A stretch of DNA of 64,000 nucleotides from Malus domestica (lineage: Eukaryota > Streptophyta > Magnoliopsida > Rosales > Rosaceae), in assembly GCF_042453785.1 (NCBI RefSeq), contig NC_091674.1:29213501-29277500 (forward strand). The letters are read 5' to 3'. The first letter of the stretch is position 1; the number at the start of each line of letters is the position of its first letter. A program made the translations under genes and the position numbers. The notes under the pieces were generated by a model, which searched no databases, had not been told where the DNA came from, and saw nothing but the letters and a program-made list of their open reading frames with translations. This document shows positions 44,235-55,750 of this stretch, piece by piece.

Positions 44235-46650
44235 TCAACCGCTTTTCTTTACTGGATGCTTCCCATTTGAGATGTTAAGCGAGGTTTCTGCTGTAGTGGT
44301 AAAAGTCGAAAAGAAGTTGCTCTGTTCTTCAAAACCCTGGACCGGGTCTGCATATGAGAGGGTGCAAGGCCATCTAGACATGGAGGAACTAAACATGATT
44401 AGCTTCGGAAACAGAATGTGAAATTCAGTTCAAAAAACATGCTTCAATATACTCTACCTGCTCGACTTTATAACCTGATCACGTATTGTCAAACTCTCAT
44501 CGAAGATGTTGCCTGCAAGAACGAAGATAATTAATTTTGAATAATTCAGTGACTTGCACTCATTGTACTTTTTATTCATGTATTAAAATGCACCCGCATC
44601 GTAGATTTAAGAAAATGTTGCACACCTCCATATAGGTTCGTCTTTGTGAAGTATTTTGCAGTCAACCAACGACTGTAGTCCACTTCATATTTCTTGAACT
44701 TCTCAATGTGGTTTGCGCTATGGAGGTCACTAACACAAACAAAGGACATAGTTTATCATCCAGGCGCTAGGCACAGGTTCAAATTCATGATATGACACGC
44801 AAGAGAAGTTAAGGCTCGTTTTAAGCATGAAATATAACTGAGTAGCTAATATCTGGCAGCAGCGGGAAAAACTTTTCCGCTAAGCTGCACCAAGAGGAGA
44901 GCAGAATATGAAGACAACATCGGTAGGAGCAAACTATAACAATGACAATTATAAGTCTACGACAGGGAAAGAGTGATAAAAAAATCAATGGGGTGTTCTG
45001 TTAAAAACTAATTACAAAGACTCAATAACGTATCAGGGTTACAGCACCCCTAGCATCTGAGCCATTGGTTATAAAAATAACCTGATATGTGATAGTCCTA
45101 GCCCCTTAGAAATACTTAAAACTCATATGTCACATGCATTTTGAATAAACTGAGCTCATAAATGGTAGATCAACCAGGCATCAGTAAGCCTTTCTAATGC
45201 TCCTGCATCACACAAAGACCTAATTTGCGCACATGAAAACCCCCTGTCACCAACCATAACCAATTCCAAGAATTTTACAATTACAGGGAGAAGAAATAAA
45301 GACAAAGCACAATGTAACGGGCATGTGAGCTTCTAGATGGAATTCCCATATACTCTACATTTTTAACAAAAGGGAAGATAGGTCAATGATACCCTACATG
45401 TGTCTGCGTTTGAGGTCAGGGGATGTTGGGGTATCATTATGTAAACCAAAGAACCTCCTCAGTTTAATTTAAAAACGTAACGAAGTACCTTCTTACAATG
45501 AAGTGGTTAATAATGTCGATAGAGACTTCAGATCGCTAAATTTTGACCACTATGGACTGCTAGATTACTACAGTTGTAATTAGGGAAACTTGTGGTTGAT
45601 AAAGGCGACCATTTCTGTTTGTGCGTGTGCAAATGCAAGGGAGAGCGCCAGGCTTAGAACTTAGAAGTGTAAGCTAGTGCAAGGCCCGGAAATTCAAATT
45701 CTGAAAATGGGAAGAAGTAATCGTGAAAATCAAACAAATAGAAAGTAGCACTACTTTGTTTTCAATCACGAAACCATTAAAACACGTAAGCATACTAAGG
45801 GGCGGAAGATGAGAGAGTCTGAGAAGAGTTTCGCAACTGAATTTTCAAAGTAATATAAACCACTCAAACTCAAACTACTGAGTCCACTGTACAAATAACT
45901 AAAATCGATCATGCATTACACAACATCATGTCAAAATGATCCACACAAGATCCATTCTTCGAACAATCTTTAGGTCGCAATTATCTGTAACATATTCTCC
46001 CTGCAGATAATTAAGCTCTTCCTATACAATCTATTCAATTTTCGGGAAGTTTACTCGTAGCTCATTTCCATAATTAATAAAGTCAACCGCTTTAATTAAT
46101 TTTCTTTTACCTGGAAACCAATTCACACACACTAAGCAAAATACAAATGACAAACACATAAACAAGCATAAGTCTCTGAAGAATTGCTACCGAAAACCTA
46201 ACTTACAAGTGAAGCCAAATAACCAGTAGAGCAAATTACACACAGGGGTACGAAAAATTACATCTTTTTCACTAAAATTGAATCTACTGGGGCAAATAAA
46301 TACCAAAAAAATTGAAAAATAATTACTAAAAATAGAAAATAATGGCATGGTAATTGCAAAATACATTCCTCAACACGGAATATAAACATGTAAGTTGAAA
46401 ATTTGAAATATTCAAACAAATATATAGAAGCGAAAATCGGAAGAAAAGAAAGAGATACTCACTCATAATATGCAGAAACAATACCAGGCTTCGTCTCCTC
46501 GGCATCCAGAACTCCATTGTTGGCTCCAGCTTCAGCCTTCAACGTATTTAAAATACGAAACGGAGAAAACCCATAAGAAATCATTACACAAAACCATATG
46601 TATATATATGTGTATATATATTATATACAGATATATGTACGGGAAGAGAT

Positions 46651-46689
<39 letters not shown>

Positions 46690-46799
46690 ACCTGTGGATT
46701 TGGAGGAGAGTGAGAGATGGGTCGAGTGGCGGAGTTGTCGGAGCTGGAAGCAGAGGAGGATGGCGACGCCGGAGACGCCGGAGACGGCAAGCTCGCCAT
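44235..46799 (-). CDS. Conserved plant protein of unknown function
   Basis: Five exons in phase: 46692-46799, 46463-46536, 44626-44729, 44458-44512, 44235-44373, giving 159 residues. The N-terminus is a Ser/Pro/Ala-rich disordered stretch (about 1-40). The conserved core has SAYYDDLHSANHIEKFKKYE, WLTAKYF, NLYGGNIFDE and the end RWPCTLSYADP, then a tail with SNGKHPVKKSG. I recall this core from a plant-wide family without a known role. There is no signal peptide, membrane segment or catalytic motif. The exon 2 acceptor is ttgaag rather than cag, the weakest border. Intron 2 is long (about 1.73 kb). A GA microsatellite sits just inside intron 1. Confidence 0.72.
46655..46686. repeat. (GA)n microsatellite in intron 1
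   Basis: About 14 GA units right next to the exon 1 donor of the unknown-function gene. Read on the minus strand it is the CT tract after gttttttctc. Confidence 0.9.
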
Positions 46800-46899
46800 G
46801 CTCACAATTTTGCTGCTGCTAACAGCTAAGAAACTATAACAAAGTCCACAGCCAAGTGAAAAAAATCGAGGCTTTGCAGTGTTCTTATATATTATTTAT

Positions 46900-47079
46900 G
46901 GCAAACGATTCTCTCCGGATCTCTTCCACTAAATTCTCCTCATCAATCAATCCGAATTTTTAAAATTTGATCAAACGACTAAAATTATTCTCTGTTTTTA
47001 GACGTTGGATCAAGTTTCAAGGGTCCGGTTAGTTGATGGGAAAGATTTGCCAGAAGGAATTCGGAGAAGATCCATTTCC
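46900..47079. mobile_element. Foldback MITE, Mutator-like, 9-bp target duplication
   Basis: A 180-bp element about 100 bases upstream of the unknown-function gene's start. The left end GGCAAACGATTCTCTCCGG pairs with the right end ccgaattcc/ggaaatggatcttctccg read inverted. The core has aaaatttgatcaaacgac. ATTATTTAT flanks both ends (46891-46899 and 47080-47088). Confidence 0.75.
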
Positions 47080-47230
47080 ATTATTTATTATTATTTTTTA
47101 TTTTTAATTTTATTTCAGTGAGGGATAGTTATTGCAGGCCCGAGAGGTAGGGTTGTCAAAACTCCGCTTGGATATGAATAATCGTGGAGATTTGCACTTT
47201 TTAAATTAAATGAGTTGTATAAAATAATAG

Positions 47231-47384
47231 GAAATTTTAATAATAAGTTTTTGGTATTGTTTACTTTAATAAAAAATTACATTTTAAAATTAAAAAGTCA
47301 ATCCTGATACTATTCATTTTACCTTTTATTTTGTCCTTATCGTTAAAATTTAAAAATTTTTAAATCATTTTCATTATTTTTCCT
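47231..47384 (-). mobile_element. 154-bp MITE, family A (copy 6, inverted)
   Basis: The reverse complement of the family, exactly 154 bases. AAAATAATAG flanks both sides (47221-47230 and 47385-47394). It lies only about 150 bases from the Mutator-like foldback at 46900. Confidence 0.8.
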
Positions 47385-48116
47385 AAAATAATAGCATCTC
47401 TTGCTTTGAAATCGTCTTGTATACTTGCTTAATATAGGTACTTTCTTTTTTCTTCGTTATTCATATAAAAAACTCTTACGAGATATGCTTTGTGTGACGA
47501 GATGGCCAACTAATTTTTAGTCAGACAAAACTCTTTGCCGACAAACTAATTTTTCAATGAAATCGAAATTTCTACTAATGATTCCATTGGCATCCCAAGA
47601 TAGAGGTCATGTAGGATCAATAAATCCTTTACTTTTGAAAATTCAGAATTTCTTTTTCTTTTTTGCTAACAAATTTAGGGTTTAGGATAAGAAATACAAG
47701 TCATATAAGGTGCGAAAATTCAAATACGAAATCTGAACGTAAAAGTAAACGTCCTTAATTACTGAGCTTGAAAATTGTTGTTGCCGATAAAATATCAAAA
47801 GCGAGATCGTTCATTAGATTTTGTCCTCTTGGAAATGCACTTTGAAAAAGTCAAATTTGATAAAGTAAAACTGATTGAGTACAAAACCTTAGCTACAAAT
47901 TATTGAAAACTTTTAATCTTTGTATATATGGATTAGGTGAGTTGATCAGAACAGTGTGCTTGCCGCCTTTTATTCAAATTCGAAAACCTCTCCTTGTGTA
48001 AATGTTATGGATCGAAGATACGGTACCAATATACATGTTATAAAATAAACAAATTGGTAACACAATGTGACGGTTGACGAAAAAATTATTCTGCAAGCAG
48101 GCATGATGCTAATTAA

Positions 48117-48229
48117 GGGCTTGTTTAAAAGTGTTTTAAAATGACTAAAGGCGTTTTTTGATAAAATGTTTCTGATTTCCTTCACAAAAAGTGCTTTTAA
48201 TCATTTTGTATATAGTTCCAAACAAGCCC
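48117..48229. mobile_element. Small Tourist-like MITE, TAA duplication
   Basis: Ends GGGCTTGTTT and AAACAAGCCC are perfect inverted repeats, with TAA on each side. At 113 bp it is very short and noncoding. Confidence 0.75.
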
Positions 48230-49491
48230 TAAAAGAGGGGGAAAAAAACGCTATTCTGTTATGTAACTAGGTCTAGAAATTTTGACCCTCAAGTTCGGAT
48301 TCATTTTCTGTAATTACAAATTCAGACAGAAAGTAAATCATTTTGGTTACCACTTACATGATGTACAAATATGAAAATAAATATGTTAATAAAACAGTTA
48401 TTTCTACTACTACGATATCAATATATACTTCTTTAATCGAAAATGATTTCCGCACACCTCTTTTCTCCTCTGAATTCGAAAACCGGTTTCCCCCTTGCTT
48501 TACCAATAATCTCCACAAGAACAAAGGCCATCTTTGAAATGATGGAAGCGTTTATTCTCTCTCACAATTATCTCCCCTTCAACAACTTTCGATATCAGCT
48601 TAGCCACAGAAGCCGTAGTTGAGATGCCTGTTCGTGTGGAGAGGATAAGAAATTGGCCATACATATTGTCAGAACTTATATGTGAGAAGTGAATCAAAAC
48701 ACCTAATAACGGCATGAAATAACATTACTATAAGGAGATATAACGTAATGAAACTTATACATGTTGATCAATGTATAATATAAGGTGAGAAAACTATAAG
48801 TTTTGTACAAAATGATGTAGAGAACGGTTACGAGGAGTCGGAAAACTGAAAGTAACTGCAACCATGATAGGAAGGGCAGTTACATCCTTATAACTAGGGT
48901 TTCGATCCCCTTTCTCGGGTGTGGCATGGTTCTCTTAATGCTAGTGCTAGTCCTGTTGACAGCAGAGAGATCCAATACGTTTCCAAGAGAAGGGAAGGTC
49001 TTAATCACGTCTCGAACTTCATGGCATCATCCTCGAGTAAGTTCCATGCATTCATTGTCTATGGACAGAACGCATTATGCTCAAACTAGGGTTAACAATG
49101 TTGCATGCATTTACTGCGGTACGTAGTTTATATGCATGGTTTTGTTCGATCTTCATATGATTTAATAAGTATGTATGTACATATGTAAGGGTTTGCACAT
49201 ATTACATAACAAACATGTTTGAGTAAGGGAGCGGAATATGAACTTGAGTGCAAATTGGCAGGCCTGGCCAAACAACGAGCAACTGGTTTAACTCACATAT
49301 GCGGTCGTCGAATATTTTGGTATTGCTTAAACCTGTGGTAGATGTACAATTTGCTTACAGAATACTCTCACAAAAAAATAAAAATAAAAATAAAAAAGCT
49401 TCCACTTCCGATAAATATGACCACAAGATATGGCAAAATGGAATTTTGGCCCTCCCAGAAGAAAACAAACGGGAAAGCTAATAATACGGTT

Positions 49492-52400
49492 TTAGAGGGA
49501 ACCAAAGTAATCTTTTAACAAAGAGAAGATGGGGTTGGCCTGAGCAGCTCCCTCCAGTCTCTGAAACATGATTCCGTCCATTCGGGCTTGGACTCCGTCG
49601 GAAAACGTCAACTCCTGCAGCACTTCCTTCATTGTTCTATCCACTCCAACCAATGTAGCCCCTATGCCACTTAAAAGTTCTGGCAGCGTTGGGGAAGGTC
49701 TTGCGAGCTCCACGAGCGCAACCTGGCACCACAGCATGCACCACCATTAAGGGACATCCCAAAGAAAGGATAACACACTCAAACACTCAAAGTCGAAATT
49801 AATATTAATAACCAACATATTTTGTTGATGACCACACCTGTCTGTCTTGGGGTATATTTGCCTTGAGCTTTGCTATTGCGACAGCACGAGAAAATCCGCC
49901 AATAGCATCAACTAAACCTCGTGAAGCTGCATCGTTACCAGTCCAAACTCTCCCTTGTGCAACCTCCTCCATTTTATCTACCTGGCAACGCAACAAAAGA
50001 GGGACACTTTAATATTTCCAATTAACAGAAGGAAAAGTATGTGAAACCAAAACAAAGAATGAATTGACCAGCATACAGTCATCGATCTGGAAAAAGCCGC
50101 CTTGTCTCGGAATTGCTTATATGAATTCTGTGCAGACTTAGCAAACAGTTCAGCTTCTTCTGGTCTGTATTGGAAAAGAAAATGTTGAGTTTGAAATTTT
50201 TGCCATTTGTAGAAATAGAGGAGACGATAGATACTCTTGGCAACGAATCTTTTTACCTGAAGGGTCGTTGTTCAGCTGCAAGAACTTCAGCATATTTTCC
50301 CCTTGATATGATTTCTTTGTTGAAGCCAATCTTCTCATACAATTTTCCCAGGTTAAACTTCCCTATAAACAAAATTCATATGCAAATACATAAAAAAATG
50401 TCACACAATTATGTAGTAGTTTTTATGCATTTAGATGCGTGTCTGTCACTGTTTTGACCAGCGTCATTATATGATATAGATCAAATGGGGCCGCAGTGTA
50501 GAAGCGATGGAGACTAATGCCTGAGCCACTTGGCTAATTCAATTTATGATTATATAAAGTCAAACTCACCTGTCACAACTCCAATGGAACCAGTTAAGGT
50601 TAGATTTTCTGCAACAATGGTGTCTGCTGCCATTGCCATATAGTATCCTCCACTTGCTGCCACATCAGACATCGATGCAATGACAGGTTTTGATGCAGCC
50701 AAAAGTCTGATTTCCCTCCACATCCTGCCCGACATAAACACATCAGGGCAAGCAGTTAATCGTGTGCACACATAGGCACACAAATACACAGTTTCTTCTC
50801 CACAACAGTACTTTCCAAAATACCAACAATTTATGAGGCAAAATTTAACATGTAGAGTTTCATGCAGCTAAAATAACAATAACTGTAATACCCCACTTGT
50901 CCAAACATTTTGCCTTCATTTTACTGATATCGTAGTTTCAATCAAAGAGAATTATCTTCTTTATCAGGCTCATTCATCATAAGCAGACTAGACAATGAGA
51001 TAAATACAAGCATCATCCGTTTCCCCAAATCAGACCCTTACTGCTGCAAGACCCTGTTTTAAGCCACGCCAGCACCCAAACTCTAAACTATGTGGACATT
51101 GCGGATGAGAATATCCATACTCATTCAGATGCTCGAGATGTTTCCCAATTACTACAAACTAATAAATGTACGCATGAAATTAAGCTTAAAATATACTAGC
51201 ACTTACAAATCAGAAGCAAGAGCATCACCTCCAGGGCTGTCAATTCGGATGATTGCGGCCTTATATCTTTTTGATTCTGGAATGGGAAAAATATCAACAT
51301 GACGGGTAAAAAAAATGAGATAGCAGTAACCAATGCCCAAAGGTTTCATATTCAGCAACTACAAAGTACACAATTGCCCATCATTGGTCTTGTTACATGT
51401 CACTGCTTTCTATAAATGATACGTTATTGCAAGTAAACAGAACAAATTTTTCTACGTTCATCAAGTTACTCCATGTAAGTAGTGTTAGTGACACATGCAA
51501 GAACTATATAACAAACTACTCTCCACAGTATAGCAAACCATAATCTACATCCACATCTTGTATCTTATAAAGCCTCTGAAAATGTATCAAAAAAAAGAAG
51601 GCCACCATGCTAAGCAAATGAACTTCCATACGATAGACCACAGTCACCATACCTCTCACACTGCGAATCTTCTCAATGAACTGTTCCCCAATAATACTAG
51701 AACCGGGAAGACTTAAACCGCCTCGTACACGAGTAATGCTGCCTGATGCTCTAATTATGGCTATCTTGTCTTTACCACCTGATAATCCAACAGTCCATTG
51801 CCGAACCCTTGAGTACTTTCTGTTTTAATAACGAAAAAGAATGAATAAGTAAGGAGAGGGACGGAGGATGGTCAAACACACACATATAGAGCATCTAGTG
51901 GACATCAAAATACTAGTAATTGAAGGCCACCAATAAGAAAGTTGACTACTTGTAATCAACCATAGGAAGAGTTTTTTCTTTTTGTACTCCAAGTCTTTCC
52001 TTCAACATTGAAATAACCTGCGAGGCCACCAATACTATCACAACGATGAATGAATACTGTTTTGCATACAAAATATGGGACGTTCATATCAAAATACGGA
52101 CAACAGGATAATTATAATTAACATATCAGAAGACAGAATATAACACTGGAAGACAATTGAATGTATGTTTGTATGTCATAAATAAACTAAGGTAATTCGT
52201 AATTACCAGGCCATAAAACTTCAATATACTCTGACAAACTTGAAGAGCAAAACTGAACTTTTGAAAATTCTCTCACAACTATGTTACTTTTTAAAATGTC
52301 TGGATCCGAAATACATTGAAACAACCTTCTAAGTCTTCTAAGTATAAAATATTCCCATGGTATTAAATTTTGATTATTTCTAAACATACATCAAACGTCA

Positions 52401-53967
52401 ACTCCAAATCAAAAGGAACTAGAACTCCATACCTCGTCATCATATTGTATGTTTGTGATCCAGCCTTCTTCTTTCAATTTTTCTACTTGGTAGACTCCTT
52501 CATTAATAAAATTCTCAATATCTTCTCTTTTCTTTCCTGTAGAAAAATTTCAGAAGTTCATCAGTTCCTTAAACTTAAAGACTTGAAGATTGGCTAAACA
52601 TCAAATTGCAAAGCACCTCTCGTGGAAGAAATCACATCCAGCCAATTCCCATATATATTATCAAGCAATGCTGTCAGCATCTCACAATTCTCTTTGGACA
52701 TGGTTTTGCGTGCAAGTTGATCACCGGCACTTTTGTATTTACCAATCCTTTCCACTTGTGGCTCGATTCCAACTTTCTCAAGAACACCTGAAAGAGAGTA
52801 TGACAATTCCCTGCAACATGAGCTAATGAATAAGCATTTTCTCACAACAGAAACAAAGGATTTCGGGGAAACAGACCTCTTATGAATGAGGCTTGAACGG
52901 TGAGACCAAACAAAGAAAAATAAGCACTTGGAGGTGCATATATCTCTTGGCACGCACTAGCAAGGTAATACTCTTTCTCTCCACAAGCCGGTACATAGGC
53001 CACAACAAATTTACCTGCCACAGTGAACAGTCCATATCATAAGTTTTTTCTCCTTGACAAAGCGACATTCTAAACTACTCTAATAACTCGAGCGCAAGGG
53101 GGCGGACACATTTACAGAAACAAAACCAACAACAAAGCCTTATCCCACTAAATAGGGTCGGCGGTGTGAATTCTAAAACGTCATTGTGCTTAGTTTTGCG
53201 CCAAGTCTAACAAAAACATAATCAAAATTAACAATAAGTCACAAAAAGTACCTGATTTCTTGAAATCCAAGATATGTCTTCGGATTTCTTCGACTTTGCC
53301 CCAACCACAATTCAAGCTTTCAATTTGGAGATAGACACCGGAAATTCGAGGATCGTAAGCTGCTTTAATCAAATTCTCACAAATTTGAGGCAGCGAAAGT
53401 CCACTCGAAAATCGACTCTTCAGCTGATCAGACACCTGCAAAAGCCAATAAAAACAATTAATTTAGAAAAAAGTCACAAAGTTAAACGCTTTTCTCAATT
53501 GCAATCCCAAACACGCAGCACAACAAATGTAAAATTTGAGAAAAATGCAAAACCTGGCCACGCAATTTGATGGTCAAGACGCTGCCTTTCTTGACGCGCT
53601 GCCAAGGGAAGGCAATGAGCATGCGGAGCTTGACGACGAAGCTCTTCCACGCGCTCGCCTTCTCGAACCGAAACTCGCCGCTCGGATACTCCTTGTCTGC
53701 TGTTTTGGATTTATTTACGATCTCGCCATCGCTCTCCTTCGATTCGTCTTCTTTGGTATCCGTCGACGACAACGGAGACGAGTCGAAGGCGCGAGCTGAG
53801 ATGCTGCGCAGAGAAAGAGGGGGAGAGGGAGAGATGAATTGGGGGCGGAGGCATAGGAAGCGGAGGGAGGTGGGAGTGGAGAGAGGTTTGGACAGAGAGG
53901 TCGAAACGAAGGCATTGAAGGCGCGGCGGTGGATCGGAGAAGTGTGGAGAAGAATGAGCTTCGACAT
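49492..53967 (-). CDS. SPPA1: Chloroplast protease IV / signal peptide peptidase SppA
   Basis: Serine-lysine (S49 family) protease, thylakoid-associated and light-induced in Arabidopsis. Thirteen exons in phase: 53554-53967, 53252-53435, 52877-53014, 52617-52787, 52433-52536, 51950-52017, 51653-51819, 51207-51276, 50570-50724, 50257-50362, 50077-50164, 49838-49981, 49492-49722, giving 679 residues, the usual plant length. A Ser/Arg-rich transit peptide fills about residues 1-60. Two tandem S49 halves follow. The catalytic Lys is likely Lys264 in GKYKSAGD, and the nucleophile Ser463 in [12 protein letters not shown], with DSPGGDA between. The C-terminal half ends in LLKDYFGSL. The start is the first ATG of a good transit peptide. 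Intron 2 holds a dispersed repeat (about 53118-53212). Confidence 0.93.
53118..53212. repeat. Short dispersed retroelement-like repeat in SppA intron 2
   Basis: caacaacaaagccttatcccac, a gggtcggc word, then acgtcattgtgcttagttt; related to about 2620-2720. Intron borders are not affected. Confidence 0.45.
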
Positions 53968-55430
53968 TCCTCTCTCAGCTCACTGTAACTGTCAGGAGGA
54001 TTCAAGAAGGAGAAAGAAAGCAAGGAATTTTGAAGGGGATGGCAATTGGCAAAGGTTAGATTTTGTCCACGTCACCACTTGTGGTTTTGTCGATGTGTCG
54101 TATCCTGGCGCGCTTTTTTGTTTCCTTATTTCCATTTGATGAAATTACAACGAATTTGCCCTTTCACATACTTTTTCGTTTCACATACATTTGTTGATTA
54201 TTCGAACATTAATCTCCGTCAATTCATTTAGTTCAATAGTAAAAAAATTAAGAGGGTGTGTAAGAAGTAAAAATGAGAATGTGGATAACACTTAAAGTAT
54301 CCCCAAATGAGATGTCAAAAGATAAATATCAAATGTTAATTTGATAGTTTGACGTGTCAATATCATATTTTTTCTTTTTCTAACCGTTTTTTTAAGTGAT
54401 ATTTGTAGGACACATTTTAAAAACAAATCAATTAAAATAAAGTTTCAAGATCTATAATTGGTGCATTAATGAGATTTACACAATAAAATAATTAAAATTT
54501 ATTTGACATCATCTTTTCTTGTATGTCAAATTTAACATATGAAAACTCATATGTCAATCCACATAGGATTAACATATCGGTTGAAGCTTATTTCTACATT
54601 TAAATTTGATTACATGACATTCCACTTAGGATTTGACATTTCGTTTGGAGATGGTCAGGGATGACAATTCTAACCATTAAATTCGATATCCGTCCAAATA
54701 AAACGAATTTGCGTATGAAAGTTCTGGTATATTTTGAATCAAAAGTTGCATTTTGTGGGAAAGTACAAAAGTTTTGAATCGAAATCAATGAGAATTCAAT
54801 GGTGCGTATGAGAGATACCAAATATCAGTCAACGTCATCAATGTTTCAAATTCAACGCTTTCGTTTTTATATTCCACAAGACCAGTTCATTGAATCACTT
54901 TATACATCAAATGTTTAATGACGAAATTAATATATACTAAATTATAATGCGTCAACCAAACAAATATATTTTTTGTATTGACGAACATCGACATAATCGT
55001 TAACCAATGGGGAAATCATTTTCCCGATGGTTAATTTGCGATTATAAATATGATTAATTTTCGTGGATATAGCATTTCCGTTCATAAACCGAACGGTTGC
55101 CATCCCTAGTAGTACTACCCATTTTCTTATACTTTTTTTAACAAATGATATTATATACACTAAATAGTGGAGGAGCGGACTAAATCCTACAATAAGCTTG
55201 CACTCTTTTTCTTACTCTTTAAATATCAACATAAATAACTTTTACATTTTACAAGAAAAGAAAACGTTTGAAATTTCCAAAAAATTGGCACAGATACAAG
55301 AGTTGGATGGTCAAGTTACCAGATCGATAGCACGAGAAACAAACCCTAGAAAATTTATGAGATACAGCTATTAGGTTCTTAGAATTTTGGGTCGTTGGAG
55401 GAACTTGGTTTTCTTTGGGAAGTGCTGAGT
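53968..55430. other. SppA promoter and spacer
   Basis: The first 100-150 bases are the SppA leader and promoter (reading left to right is upstream). The rest is AT-rich and shows no gene. A short hairpin-like repeat of ttgacatct/tatgtcaaat words occurs at about 54300-54650. From about 55300 begins a leader-like stretch in front of the coat-protein-like locus. Confidence 0.5.
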
Positions 55431-55750
55431 AAGTTAATCACAAAGGTACGTACATACATACATACAGACCTTTACTTTTGCTATGGTTTTTCAATTAATT
55501 AGTTAATTTACACCTAATTCAAAGTCTTTTCTTTATGTTTAGGGTTTCTTTGTTCAGATCCGAGGATTATTTTTTTTTTTTTGTTGAATTTAAACATCCC
55601 AACTGTGTTACTCGAAATCAAGATAATGCAGACCATATTAAAGTTTGTTCTTTGTAAATTTCGGAATTTGAATGCAGTCCAAATTTTTGTATGTTCGTAG
55701 GGCAAGGTGGAAGACGACTTGATGAGTTTAAATTTTGAGTTTTGACTACG

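Larger units (their letters stand above)
46800..49491. other. Intergenic region, unknown gene to SppA
   Basis: Contains three MITEs: 46900-47079, 47231-47384 and 48117-48229. No gene is seen. A pentanucleotide-like aaaat run is at about 49373-49396. The last 200 bases may be the 3'UTR of the minus-strand SppA gene. Confidence 0.6.

Noticed and set aside
49373-49396. aaaat repeat run as a SINE tail
   Set aside because: No box A or box B in the preceding 200 bases; treated as a simple repeat.
53567-54139. 190-codon plus-strand open frame opposite SppA exon 1
   Set aside because: The minus strand encodes the transit peptide and start of SppA; the opposite frame is incidental.
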